From the NCBI GenBank assembly GCA_022385805.1, contig MU277671.1:442808-506807 (forward strand): 64,000 nucleotides of DNA, given 5' to 3'. Below, in pieces: positions 1 to 13,600 of this stretch. The DNA comes from Pilatotrama ljubarskyi (Eukaryota > Basidiomycota > Agaricomycetes > Polyporales > Polyporaceae). The notes beneath the pieces are model-generated. The model ran no database searches. It was not told where the DNA came from and was given only the letters and a program-made list of their open reading frames with translations. The translations under genes and the position numbers were made by a program. Position 1 is the stretch's first letter. Every line of letters begins with the position of its first letter.

Positions 1-1445
1 TAATGCTGCATCGCAAACGGGACCATGATTCTGAGGATCCAGAGGACATCATAACATGGAACGAGTGAACGCTGAGGCAGCTTGGCACGACCATCGCCTG
101 CCTCGATACCAGGTCAGTCATTCCAGGCCTGAGTGGAGGGGGATCGGAACTGATATGTGTACTTCAGGTGCATGCTACTCGGCATCCCACACGGCCTTGT
201 CCATCACGAACCCCATACGCTCGACATGTGGCGTCTTCGACTTACTGTCTATGGACCAGGGTTCCACCAGCGGATCTGTCAGAGCACAGGGCTGAGGAGG
301 GCGCATGACCGGGCTTGCCTTCGGTTGGATGTCCTACGTGGCGGCCGACAGCCGGGAAGATACCCTGAGACACCGCGCATCCCCCGCCAAAGTAGATGGA
401 TGACAGGATGGGATCTGTATCAGCTTATCCTAGTTCCTACGCAGAGTTGTACGTCTGCCAGGCTTTCCTCTCGCGCCGCATCTTCGATCGCTCGTAGGCA
501 CTACAAGTCTGATGTCCAGCAGGGCTAAATCGCTGATGTAGGCCGGTTCTCGGGGGACATCAGCGGAACCGCAGGGATAGACTGAATGATACGGATTTAT
601 AATGGATGACTTTCCATAAGGATTTAGGATTGGTTCTAAATCTCTAAAGGACCAAGATCTGTCCAGATTGAGTCGGAGCTTGAACCCAGGGTTGTTATGT
701 TTGTCCAGCTTACTCAGTACCATCAGGCGTCTCTATGGAAGCCAAGAAAGGGAATTCTGTGATGGCGGGAGTGATTTCTATCCCTTCTGAGACCCATCTC
801 CTTCCTTTTACAGCGTTTAGAGCTGGTCTGCGGCGCTCTCGAGGGTTAGAAGGGGGGTCGCTACCCCCTTCCTAGATTTCGGGCGTTCGCAACATCTACG
901 GACAACGTGCGGAGTTTATATCTGGCTCGGCATCTCGGCCGGAGGACTCGATCAAACATTTACGGACGTCCCCAAAGCCGCAGAGGCTTATGGAAAGTCA
1001 TCCAATATCATGCTCGCGCTGCTTCCTGAGCCCGGCTGAGTACCATGAATGCGGGGGATGTCATACTGAACATGCTCGGTTTGTCCCACGCTGCCGCACT
1101 GCAGATATCACTCTGCTGTATACTCGGAGACAGCCTTGGCCGCGAGAGCCGTCTGAAAAGTGTTAAAATGAGTAATGAACTGAGCAGAGGATGGGGAGAT
1201 GTGGGATTGACGGCCATCAGCGGAGGCGGTTGCTAGACGCGTAGTGAGGAGGGCGCGGGAGAGTGCGAGCGAGGCGTTGGCCAGGAACGAAATGAGTCCG
1301 TTCGCACTCGCCTTCTCGCTTTGCCGCTTTCGTTCCACCTCCAGGCGGGCCTGCAGCGCTCCCTCCCCCCTCCGCACTCCCCTCGCCGTCCTCCCGCCCC
1401 CGTTCTGCAGCCATACAGTCCATTCTAGGAGGTCGTGGCAGAAGA
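1..1445. other. Left-edge region without a clear gene
   Basis: I see no family I recognise on either strand. The only hint of coding is a 52-codon open stretch on the minus strand at about 178-333, ending in a stop at 175-177, which could be the last exon of a broken or poorly resolved gene. The part nearest 1445 is presumably the promoter and 5' UTR of the kelch gene. Open frames that run through 1244-1445 have no convincing start and are not needed by the kelch gene. Confidence 0.5.
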
Positions 1446-4400
1446 ATGTCCTTCTTCAGCAGGAAGAAGCATACCCAGCAGTCGGCCAGCACAACAGTCA
1501 CCCAATCATCAGCCAGCGCCGCCCTCGCACAGTTACAGCAACAGCCGCAAGGCCAACAGCAGACCCAAAAGGCCCTCTCCAAAGAGACCAGCTACGACAG
1601 GTGTGTTCCCATCTCCGCCTCCCACCGCTCTGCATGGCGGCCCAGTCCTCCCAACGCGCCGTGCGACAGCAGCCTGATCGCTTTTGGTTCAGCGGTCTCA
1701 ATGGCAGAGGCAGTCCCTCTCCCGCAATAAACGGTGCCCAGCCAGGCATCTCTCAGCAGGCCCAGCGTCCTGCGCCCAACGGCCAGGCCCCGCCACCCGC
1801 CCCCAACGGCGTTCAGCCTGCGTCGTCGTCGCAACAATCGGGCCAGCCCGGTCAGCAGCAAGGCCCTCCTCAGCAACGACCAGCCTACCCCTGGTCGCAA
1901 CGGAGACTGCAGCTCCCTCCTCCTGTGACCATTCCGAAGCCCGGCGTCGCCCCTGCAACGTTGCCTTCTCCGTCCCCATTCCCCAGATACGGCCATGCAC
2001 TGCCGGTGAATGCGACTACCTCGGGCGAGCTCTTCCTCTTCGGTGGCCTCGTACGTGAAACCGTGCGAAACGACCTCTACCTCATCTCTGTACGGGATCT
2101 GTCCGCGACTTTGTTGCAAACGACGGGTGAGATTCCCTCTCCCCGTGTGGGTCACGCAAGCGCCCTGGTTGGGAGTGTCTTAATCGTGTGGGGAGGCGAC
2201 ACAAAGACGAGCAGCAAGTCGAAACCAGGAGACAAGCAAGATGATGGACTGTATCTGCTCAATCTTGGTGAGTCTGTGTAAGAACTTTGATTGTAGAACA
2301 TATCTCATTAGGCTCCTAGTGTCGCGCGAGTGGACACGAGTCGCTGTATACGGCCCTTCGCCCGTCGGCCGTTATGGCCATGCGGTGACCATGGTTGGGT
2401 CAAAGTTCTATGTCTTTGGCGGTCAGGTCGATGGGGAATTCTTGAACGACTTGTGGTCATTCGACCTCAACTCTTGTGAGTGCTCGTCTGGTGTCACCCG
2501 TTCAACCCTCTGACGTTCTCCCTAGTGAGGTCGAAAGCAACATGGGAGCTGGTCGAGCCCGTGGAGGGTTCTCCTCGCCCGCCGAAACGGACAAGCCACA
2601 TCTGCGTTACATATGGTGACAGGATCATCTTGTACGTTGTGCCCATCTCTCGCATGCATAAAAGCCGGAGATTGATCGCAATGTCTAGGTTTGGTGGAAC
2701 GGACTGCCAATACCACTACAATGACACATGGGCGTTCGATACTACCACCAACACTTGGTCGGAGTTGAACTGCATTGGTTTCATCCCTTCCCCTCGCGAG
2801 GGCCACTCGGCCGCAATGGTCGATGATGTGATCTATGTCTTCGGCGGTAGGGGGGTCGACGGCAAGGACCTCGGTGATCTTGGTGCTTTCAAGATCTCGA
2901 GTACGTACACTGTCCGGCTTACGTGCCGATGAGGCTTACTCACCCCTGCAACCAGATCAGAGGTGGTATATGTTCCAGAAGATGGGTCCGGCGCCGTCTC
3001 CTAGGTCAGGCCACGCTATGGCGTCCATGGGGTCGCGGGTGTTTGTGCTGGGCGGTTTGGGCGGCGAGTCTCTCAATACCCAGAAGCCTGAGGATCCGAC
3101 GATCATCCACGTGCTCGACACAAGTAAGTCGGCTCGCCGCTGCTTCCCTCCGGTTCGGAGCTAAGCATCCCTTAGAGCACATCAAGTACCCGGACTCGAA
3201 CAAGCCGCCTCCTGCAGCAGCGAACGGGCGCAAGTCCACGATTGGCCCCCAGCCTGTGCAGAAGCCCGGCAGCGATACTGCAGCTCAGAACGCTGGTCGT
3301 CCCATCTCGCCGAACTACGATCATGGCTCGGATAGCGACGACGTCCGCCGTGCAGTCTCACCAAGCGGCCGCTCGAAGACACCGAACGGTATCGGGCAGC
3401 AGACAATGTCCAGCAAGGGCAAAGGCAGAATGCGCGATGACGAGTTCGATGGCGAGAGCAGTCCGGAGCAGACGGAACCAGCCATTCGCGATAGCGCTGT
3501 TTCGCCCGAGGGTGCGCGCGCGAGAAGCCCCACAACAACGGCGAGCCGTGCGGTCTCGCCCTCGCAGGGCGTTTCCGCGGACGTCTACGACCCGAATACA
3601 CCGCAGGCCAGTCTCGCTAGCGTGATGATGGCCCGGAACGGTATCTCTGGTCGCAGCCCGTCTCCTGTCGTGGATCGCTCCAAGGGACCTCTGGACGCCT
3701 TCCACAAGCCTGGCTCTCCGACCGTGAACGGGTTCATACACACCAAGCCAGGTTCGACCGGGAACCTCACGGCGGATCTCATCCGCGACCTCAAGGACAA
3801 GGAGGCCGAGTTGGAGACGCTGAAGAAGAAGGAGGCTTGGATGAAGGCGGCGTTGCTGAAGGCTGAGCGGTCCGGGTTCATATATGCGGAGTCTGAGGAA
3901 GAGCTGTCCTCCCGTGCGGATGATGACGATATCGACACCAGGAGGGTTACAGAGATGGTGATCAACCTGAAGCAGCTCAAGGCGAAGATACAAGTACGTG
4001 TCCATAGTCTACCTTGTAAAGGTGGCGAGCTGAGTTCGATTATAGGCGACCGTGCTCGACCGAGCCAACGAGGCATCAGCGCGGGTTCAGGAGGCAGAAC
4101 GTGTTCGGGCAAGCGCCATCCAGGAAGCTGCGTTCTACCGAGCAAAGCTCGCTGCGCTCGAGGCTTCTTCGGATAGCGAGGTCGCCAAGGTGGAACGGGA
4201 GCGCATCGCCGATCTTGAGCGTCAGCTATCGGCTGCCCTTTCTGCGCAGGCCGAGCGCGATCGCAAGATCAAGGAGCTCAACGAGTCGCTGTCGCTTCAG
4301 ACTACGCTCCTGGAGCAGGCGGAGGCTCGGGCGGACGACGCGTCCAAGCGAGCGGACACCCTCGCGCAATCTCACGAACGCGATACAGAGGAGCAGACGA

Positions 4401-6277
4401 CGCTTCGTGAACGGAACGCAGTCCTCGAGACTCTGCTCAGGGAGCAATCTGAGAAGCTGTTGGAGCAGACTTCGCTCGCTGAGCAGCGCGAGGCGGACTA
4501 CATCAAGGCACAGGCACAGCTCGACGAGCTTGTTCTCTCGCAGGAGCAGCATGTCCGCGCCCTCGACCAGACCCGCACTGCCCTGGATGCCGCTTCCGCC
4601 CGTGCGGACGAGGTCGATGCGCAGTACAGCCGCGCTCGCAACCAGATCGCCCAGCTTGAGGCGGACGTCGCGGAGCTGCGCGGCGAGCTGGAGGCGCGCA
4701 CTACGGAAGTGGAGAACGCCCGCGTCCGCCTCGCGGACGTGGAGAACTCCTGGGCGATGTCCCGCGAAGAGGCGGATAAGTTCCGGGCGGCTACGACTAG
4801 CAGCTTGGGCAAGCTCCTCGACTCGCACCACGAGCTCAGGTCCGACGAAGACCGGCTCACTCGGGGGCATCAGGAGAAGCTCGATGCCCTTCAGGCCGAA
4901 ATCGCGTCTCTTCGTGATATGCTGAAGGATGCGTCGCACCGCGCCGAGGCAGCGCAGGAGGAGCTCTCGAACCAGCGTCGTAAAGCTCGCGAAGCCGAGG
5001 CCGAGTCCCTCTCCCTTCGTTCTCAAGTCGTCGGCTTCCGCACCCAGCTTTCCATGGCACTCGCCGATAGCGGTCGCCTCCGTAAGGAGCTGAACGCGAA
5101 GGAGGCGGACCTTTCGTCGAAGATGAAGGAGGCGGCTGCGACGGCCTTGCGTCTGGAGGCTATGAGGAGCTATCTTGCTGCGAACGGTGTTGTCGCTGAG
5201 GACGAGGACGGCAACCCTCTTCGAGCCGACGATGTCACGTCTGCGCGCATCCAGGAGTTGGAGGACAGGCTAGCGGAGCGTACCCGAGCTCATGAGATCG
5301 CCGAGCGCGAGCTGCAAACTCTCCTACAGCAGAAGCAGGATGCAGACAACCAGATCGAGTCTCTGTCCGCTCAGCTGGACCGGATTCGGACCACTCAGAG
5401 CCCTTCCCGTCGGAACGGCGCCGAGGATGCTCGTGTAGGCGAGCTAGAACAGAAGTTGGAAGAGACGGAGAACTCCTATAAGGCGCGCTTGGCGCAGCTT
5501 GAGGAGGACTACCACCTCGCGGTTCACTATGTGAAGTAAGTGTTCTCTTAAATTTATGCGGGAGGACTTCGCTGATTGTACGTCAGGGCCACGGAGAAAA
5601 CCATGCGCAAGATGAAGGACGAGCTCACCAAGCAGAAGGCCCAGAATCAGAACATGCAGGCTGAGATCGAGCGCGGGTCCCCGAGCACGAGGCTGCGTGG
5701 TCTCAATGGCCGTGGCACTCCCTCCTCCGACGAGAGCAACGAGTTCCTTCGAAACCAGCTCCAGGATGCTCAGCGTCAAGTCCAGCGTCTCAACAACGAC
5801 AACAAGGAGCTACGCAACCGAATAGACACCCTGGAGCAGGACCTCGAGCATATGCGGGACAACCTCATTACATCCCAGCGCGAGTCAGAGGAGCGTCTTG
5901 CACGTATCATCGAGCTCGAGCACGACCTCGACCGGATGCAGAAGACGCTCGATGTTGCTCGAGGAGATCATGACGAGAGCTTCCTCGAGCAATTGAGCAA
6001 CGAAAACACCGCGTTGAAACGAGAAAATGAGCAGCTCTCGCACAAGATCGAGCTCCTCCTCACTGTTGACCAACCGAGCTTCGCCCCTCGTCCTGTGTCC
6101 GGCATTTCCGAGCGTCGAGCCAGCACTTCCAGTTCCGAAAACGCGATGGCCTTCGAACACCTTTCGAGCGAATTGGACGACTGGCAGCGTCAGCTTGCTG
6201 GTTCCATCAGTCGCAGGGCAGGCCCTGATTACGATTCTCCTTCACTGGGACATGAACGAGCACGCTCCCGTTCATGA
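1446..6277 (+). CDS. TEA1: Kelch-repeat and coiled-coil cell-polarity protein, Tea1/Kel1 type
   Basis: Nine exons: 1446-1600, 1693-2267, 2320-2475, 2526-2631, 2689-2900, 2956-3123, 3176-3993, 4046-5535, 5587-6277; 1456 residues. After a Gln/Pro-rich N-terminus, kelch repeats run from about residue 150 to 455, each with a RYGHA- or PREGHSA-type turn followed by a YVFGG-type strand. A Ser/Pro-rich linker follows, then about 700 residues of Glu/Lys/Arg/Leu-rich coiled coil. In the family, Tea1 (fission yeast) and Kel1/Kel2 (budding yeast) travel on microtubules or sit at the cortex and mark growth sites; a role at hyphal tips is inferred here from this shared architecture. The start at 1446 opens with MSFFSRKK and joins in phase through all eight introns. 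The exact orthologue (Tea1, Tea3 or Kel) cannot be decided without a tree. Confidence 0.88.
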
Positions 6278-6495
6278 TCCCCTCACGTCATATTTATGCT
6301 GGCATATACCCCATATTTGCCGTGTCGTTTGTTCACGCTCCTTCGATCCTCCCTCGTCTCCATCTCTCGTATCATAATGTTCGTTGCTGTCTATGCGGTA
6401 TAGTTGCGTTTGAATATACTAATTTGCACACCAAAACTGTGATATGACGTGATGTTCCCGAAAAGCGTGAATGCAACAGCGGCGATACAATGATG

Positions 6496-9400
6496 CTATG
6501 ACTCTGAGTTGCCGGCGGCGCGTTGCGTCCACTCGATGGCTTTTGCTTTGACTGCGGCCTGACCCTCCTCGTCGCCCAGGCGACGTTCCAGTTCTAACCA
6601 CTTTTTGAAGAAGGATCTACCAGGGCGATCAGTAAGGAAAGCCGGCGTCGAGGTACATAGGCACTCACTTGGCCTTGTGGCTGGTCATCTTTAGGGCCAA
6701 GACGCGATTGAAGAGGTTTCTACGTGATGGTCAGATACACGGCATTATGAGCGATCACGAATCATCATACCTGACACTGTTGATGTCTCCTTGTCCAGCC
6801 TCCATATCGACGTATATTGACCACATGTCCCAGCGCTTGGGATGGGAGTCGACAATGCCTTCGAAGATGGTCTTGCCTCTCTCTGGGTCGCCAAACTTGT
6901 ACTCGAGCTGTGCGAACTTGCAGATAGTCTTCAAGTCTGCACACGCATGCGAGCATTGAGTAAAAACATCGCGGAGTTTAGCATGCGCAGTCTCTTACGT
7001 TTGCGTTTCTCAAGACTCTGCAGACTTCGAGGGAGCAGCTTGCGCGCCTCCTCCAACATGCCACGCTTGAGATAGTGCTCGGCGAAGAGGGTCCAAACCT
7101 TCGAGCTCTGAGAGAACTTCTTAACAGTTCTCTTGAACTGCTCCTCTGCTTTCTACATATGAATAAAAGATCAGCGAACCGTTTCCCTGGCGTAGTAGCA
7201 GGCGTACCTCGGGTTTGTCGCTCTGCTCAAAGATCTCTGCCATGCGAAGGTGGATGGTCTTGGAGTCGTTGTGGCGGGCAGCGTCTTTGAACGTCGATTC
7301 GAGCGACTCATCGGTGCCATAGATGTTCTCCAGGTTGAGCAGTGCGATCCATACATTCAACTTCTCCTGCTCCTCGCGGAAATTGATCGTCTTCAGAGCA
7401 CGCTTGGCAATCTCCCGGGCCTTGTCGATCTCCGAGATCTGGAGCTGGAAGGACATGTACTGAATCCAGAGGTAGGACGAGTTCGGAGAGCCAAGAAGCA
7501 AACGCTCGAAGTCAGCATTGGATTCCGGGACCTTGGTATGCATGTCGGCCGTTAGGTCCTTCTCGATCTCTTTGCGCTTCTTCTTTTTCTTCTTGCCCTC
7601 CTGCCGACCATCTTCGTCGCTCTCCTCATCGGACTCCATCTCAACATCCTCGCCTGGTTGCGGAGCGGACCATTGGAAGCCATCCTCCAGACTGAGCGTC
7701 TCCGTTGGATCCGCAGGGGGTGCCACGGAGCTTCCGGAAGGTTGCTGCAGATCGAGGGTGAGGTCAACGTCCATCGCTCCATCTTCGCCGTCCTCGGACT
7801 CTTCGTCAGACTCCCCATCCTCAGCACCGTCAGCCATAGCATCGTCGGCAGAATGGTTGGCCGAGTCGGACTCTTCGGCGTCCTCGACGACACCAAGAGT
7901 TGGAGCCGGCTCGTCTTCGTCTTCGCCCTCGGACTCTGCTTGTTCAAAGTCCTTTTCCTCGAAGTACGAAGGCTTCAGGCCAAAGGATATCCGGCGCTTC
8001 TCCCGGTCAATAGACAGAATCATGGCCTTCACCTTGTCGCCCTCGCGGAAGCTCCGGAGCGCCAGGGTAACGTCGGCGTCCTTATTGTCCGACAGCTGTG
8101 CGACAGGAATGAGCGTACAGTGACGGCAAACTACAAGGTGGGTTACTGACCTCCGATTTGTGGCAGAGTCCACTGAGTTTCGATCCCTCGATCTCGATGA
8201 ACAGACCGTAATCCTCGACCCTCTTGACACGACCATCAACCTTCTGACCCTCGCTGAGATCGGCCAGGCTGAGCTGGGAACGGCTGTCACGCTTCAGGTC
8301 TCCGGACCGGAAGGACATCTCGACTTGCTTCTTCTCGGCATCGATGCTGCATAACGTGTCAGAGTGATGAAATCAACGGTTGACTTCATCATCTGCATAC
8401 CTCAGGATACGACCCTTGACGAGCTGGTTTACCGAGAATCGGCTCTTCCAGTCCTTGACGTACTGGGGCATAAGGTCAGCACCACGCCAAACTATCACCC
8501 AGAGGAGCACCTACGTCGTCGAAGAGCTCCTTGATCTGCACACGAGCGTCGATATCCCGACCCAGTGTCACAAACAAACCGTGCTCGACGACGCTCTTGA
8601 TGAAGCCGCGGACCGTGTCGCCAACCTTCAGGTCACTCAGGCTAGTGATCTCACGGTCGACTATCGGCCTGTCCTGGCCGGGGAAGAGACGGGACATACG
8701 AGTCGACAACCTCAGCTGCCTCCTCTCCTTGTCAACTGAAAGCACAACAGCCTTGAGGACGGAGTCCACAGCAGGGAAGGGCTTGCCACTCTCGTAGTCA
8801 TCGGCAGCGTCGGTTGGATGTAGGATACCGGAGATGGAGTTGGTGACCTTGATGAGAGCACCATGGCGGTTGTGGCGCAGGACGCGACCACCAACTAGCT
8901 GCCCAGGCTGGACGGTATCCAAGGAGAGGTGACTCTTCTGCAGTAGGGCCTCCTTCTCCTTGGGCTTCGTCGCGACCAAAACGAAGCCCTTCTCCGGATT
9001 CCTGGAGGTGACAACGAGATCCTGCAGTTTGTCGCCGACCTTTAGCGTCGACCGGAGCTGGGCGACGGACACCTCCCTGCGGTTCGCGAGGTTGTTGAGG
9101 GAGAGCAGGGCAGTGACCTGGGTGGGTTGGAGAGTGATGACCGCCTTGTCCTTCCGGATGTCGGAGACGACACCCTCAACGATGTCGCCGATGTCCACCC
9201 CACTGATGTCCGTGATGGCTGACCTGAAGTTCGGTGAGGCCTGACGGATGCTCGCGGTGATACGGCCAGTCTCTGGGTCGACTGCAATGATGCGCACTTG
9301 GATGGGCTTGCCAATGGGGAATGCAGAAGGTAGAGATGATAGAACGGTTTCACTGCATCGGAATGATTTCAGCTAAGGTGACCATATCGTAGCCCTATAA

Positions 9401-11680
9401 GATGACATACCTGGCTTCGCGCGCAGGCACAGTCGCCTTCAAGTTGTTGTAGAACTCTACCTGCAAGCTCTTGTCCGACGCCTTGAAGACAACGGCATGG
9501 GTCACGACGCCAACTTGGGCGTCGCTAAGCTGCGAAACGATTGGCAAGCTGGACTCAACCAGCGTCTTCTTCGCAGTGAGCACGACGCGCTTCCGCTCAG
9601 GATCGACAACGAGGACCTGTGCCACAGTCAGTCCAGTCCGTCAGGTAATCTAGTCTATCACATACCCGGCACTTGATGCTGCCGCCAGGCTTGAATCGCT
9701 TCTGAGGGTGCTTGAGAGTGATATCGGCATAGTGGTTTGGCCAAATAACGCCGTCTACGTTCCCAGAGATGGAAACGAAGAGCGCGGAGTCAGTAAGCTT
9801 CTTCACCGTTCCCTTCAGAACTTCCCCCACTTGCACGTCAGCGACCTGCAAGAATTTCTGCGCGAGCACAGAAGGCTTGAGGGAGAGCTGAAGGATGCCG
9901 TCGAGCGGGAAATAGCCAGTAACACGCGCTCGATGCACGGTTCCGACTTTCCAAGCACCAGAAAGTGCTGACAAGGTAGGAACGTGTTCATCGGAGACTT
10001 GCGAGATCTGGAGAACCTGTCAGCAAGATGAACAACAGCGGGAGTGCAGAATACGTACATGTACGAAGCCCTCGACCCCGGAGCCGACCTCTACAATGAG
10101 ACCACGTTCGCTCTCAACCCTGGTCACCTTGACGGCCTCCAGGACGGTCCCAACGGGATACGCCTCACGCAGATCGGTGGTAGCGGCATCCGACTGGACG
10201 GACTTCACGTCGTACTTGATTACGTGGTCCACCAGGGACAGCGCGAACCTGGGCGGTGTCGAGGGACTGATATCATAGAGAATTCTCGCCCTGACTTTTT
10301 GGCCGATTTTGTACCGCTCCTCGGGATCCCCTGGGGGAAGGTGGAACTGGTCTACAGTGCCGTCGAAAAAACCAAGGACTTGCAAGATCAGACCGTCAGG
10401 TTGCACTGCAGTGACCAACGACTGTACAAGTGCTCCAGGGACTATCGAGTTGACGCTGGTCACCTCTGAGAGCTATGAGAGAACGTGAGTTGCAGCCGCG
10501 TCGTCCAGCTTGAATGCACTTACGGAGGCTGACTTCAACGTCTGTGGATCCACGGAGACGTTGCATGTCCGGCCGTTACCAGACATCTTTGTCACCACGA
10601 CGTCAAGCAGACGGCCAACGTGCAGCTTCTTCTCAGCATCGAACGGCCCGTTCTGTGCGTCCTTGAAGGATAAGAAACCAGACACTTCGGGGATCCCGAG
10701 GTCCAGGATGTAGCCGTGATCCTCTATGCTCTTCACCGAAGCAGAAAGCGCCTAGAACAAATGCTAAGCAGTGTAATCCCGAAAGTCGAATGAATGTATA
10801 CCAACAAAACCGGCACGCAAGTCAGCCTTTGCTACTCCCTCGTTCACCTTCTCTGGAACGAGGCTCAGCTCTACCCGCCTGCTGGCTTTCTGGACTTCGT
10901 CGCGCGCACGTCCGAGGCCTGTAGCATCTGTAGCACCCGGCGCGTGCACTGCAGTTACAACCGCGCGAACATACTGTCCCGGCTGGAAGATCTCGAAGAG
11001 GTCAGGGACACGCGACGGCGAGCTCTCCTCTTCTTCATCGTCTGCAGATTGCGTCTCTACGTCGTCCATGTTCTCCAAAATGTGAGTGAGCTGGGTGGAT
11101 ACTTGGGTGATGGGAACATGGGCAAAGAGTTGGTTGGGGAGGGAAACGATGAGCGCAAGCGGTTCCACCGCGACCACCTGCCCGAGGATCTTCATCCCGA
11201 CTGCAACTCGCTGCAACAACCGGTGAGCCAGAATTTCGGGAGCTGCGAATAACCAATGTCCGTACCTTATAGTTGAGGTGCTCTATTCGTATCCCACTCG
11301 TCTTCCTGCCATCCTTGTCCGAAGCCTTAATCTTGCCGACCACCTCGGACTTCCGCCTACGCTTAATCGTCTTCTCCTTCGCCGATTCCTTAAAAGAATA
11401 TCAGTATACTTCCCACAAACTGATAGCTTGACAGTACCTCGAACAGCTCCTTGTCCGCCTCCTTCACGGCTTCTGCGCGCAATGTTTTCACCTCAAGAGG
11501 CGTGAGGCTGGTGCCTCCTCCTCGAGGAAAGTCAATCTCGTCCGCTACGAGAGCGGAAGCAGGCTGAGCGGGTTTCTGAGTCTTCTCCTTGGACTTCTTG
11601 GTCGTGTCGTCTGTCTTCGTCTTCTTGGCCTTGGGATGGCCTGACGTTTCGTCCAGGACGCGCTTCCTTCCTGCAGCCAT
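6496..11680 (-). CDS. RRP5: rRNA biogenesis protein RRP5 (S1 repeats plus HAT/TPR repeats)
   Basis: Fifteen exons, listed in transcription order: 11438-11680, 11266-11388, 10806-11210, 10524-10751, 10059-10472, 9666-10016, 9411-9616, 8515-9352, 8401-8462, 8151-8346, 7208-8095, 6999-7152, 6771-6936, 6669-6719, 6496-6616. They sum to 1481 codons plus stop. The N-terminal two thirds is a string of S1 RNA-binding domains, seen as repeated G-x-V and [10 protein letters not shown] or EHGLFVTLG blocks. A very acidic stretch lies near residues 1065-1140. HAT/TPR-like helical repeats follow from about residue 1190 to the end. The family's role is in early nucleolar processing of both 18S and 5.8S/25S precursors. 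Two donors are weak: GTTGGT for the third exon (10806 end) and GTCAGT for the tenth (8151 end). Both are chosen because they keep the S1 domains intact. Confidence 0.95.
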
Positions 11681-12022
11681 GATGTCGCGTCAAGTTTCTA
11701 CTGTACGTAGTTTCTGGAAAGCAGGTCCGAGGCAGGTAAACCGACAAGGATAATCAGTGGAGGCTAGCACTGAGGCCAGAGGAATAGAGGGGGAGACAGA
11801 CAGTCAGAAAGAGCAGGCCTGAGCCTACATCGGGCGTCTGCAACTGCTCAAACGGCCCAAATTTTGCCGCCGGTGGTTAGCGAAGTGATCGGGAGATCCA
11901 ATCTTGGGCGTCGAAGCTGCTGACTAAGCATAGCGCTTGCGTCGAGTTGCTGAGGTGCGCCTTCGATTCTCCTTCACGAGTTTCCATCTTCATTCCCCGT
12001 AGCCCCTCCTCAGTCAGACGAA
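11681..12022. promoter_or_regulatory. Shared promoter region of RRP5 and SF3A2
   Basis: This 342-bp stretch lies between the divergent starts of RRP5 (minus) and SF3A2 (plus). It must hold both 5' UTRs and promoters. I see no clear TATA box or other element. Confidence 0.5.
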
Positions 12023-12896
12023 ATGGGTGGGTTCGTCTCTTGTTTAGGGCTTGTGTTGATGCTAACCGGTCTGTGCCGTAGATTATCAGGTATGCTCTAG
12101 AAAACACATCGCAACAAGTATCCTTGCTGATGCGCCATGCTCAGAATCGAGTCGGTTCCAAGTTTGGCGGTGGTGGTGTGGCCGGGGCGTCCGAGACCAA
12201 TGTCGACCGGAGAGAACGCCTTAGGAAGCTTGCGCTTGAGACCATTGACCTTGCTAAGGTACGCTCAGTTGCCCAACTATGGCTGCACGCCTCCTGACAT
12301 AAGCTCAGGACCCCTACATCCTCCGCAACCACTTGGGCTCCCTAGAGTGCCGTCTATGTCTGACACTCCACACCAATGAAGGTTCCTACCTTGCCCACAC
12401 TCAAGGGAAGAAGCATCAAACGAACCTCGCCCGCCGAGCGGCGCGCGATCTGAAGGAAACCCAGCTCATGATTGCGCCCGCCCAGCAGAATGTCCACAAG
12501 AAGGTTTTCTTGAAGATTGGACGTCCTGGATACCGCGTAACCAAGGTCAGGGACAAGGACACTGGTAAAGAGGGTATGATGGTCCAGGTGCACCTGCCCC
12601 AGATCAAACCCGGAGTCATCCCGCGACGTCGCTTCATGAGCGCATGGGAGCAGAGGAAGGAACCCCCAAACAAGGCCTACCAGTATCTCATCGTACGTTT
12701 GGCTTCGTCATTATATCTGAATCAGTGCTCATATCCTTCATAGGTCGCAGCGGAGCCGTACGAAACCATCGCGTTCCGTATCCCTGCGCGAGAGATCGAG
12801 GACGAGTCCGACGATGCCGGCTACTGGAATTGGTCTCACTGGGACCCCGATACCAAGCAGTACAGTTTCCAGTTCATGTTCCGCCTCCAGTACTGA
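12023..12896 (+). CDS. PRP11: Splicing factor 3A subunit 2 (U2 snRNP, Prp11/SAP62)
   Basis: Five exons: 12023-12026, 12082-12089, 12145-12258, 12309-12692, 12744-12896; 220 residues. The first two coding exons are only 4 and 8 bases long. Joined they read MDYQ and lead straight into the NRVGSKFGGGG N-terminus, which matches the family's usual opening. A matrin-type C2H2 zinc finger is formed by C56, C59, H72 and H78, followed by KIGRPGYRVTKVRD and AAEPYETIAF blocks typical of SF3A2. The protein is part of the SF3a complex that helps U2 snRNP bind the branch site. Length fits fungal SF3A2; the animal Pro-rich C-terminal tail is absent, as expected. The gene ends 111 bases from the convergent RNase gene. 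Confidence 0.95.
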
Positions 12897-13007
12897 TTGT
12901 ATGATGTTGTATTCTTACGCCATGTAATATTGCTATGCCACCAATGCCCTATATGATGGATACATGAACTGCTTCCTGAGTGATACCGGTATGTTCTCCT
13001 TTGCCAA

Positions 13008-13600
<593 letters not shown>

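Noticed and set aside
1244..2281. 345-codon frame as an upstream start for the kelch gene
   Set aside because: Its first 150 codons precede the MSFFSRKK start without a family match, and the intron at 1601-1692 links 1446-1600 to the kelch exon in phase.
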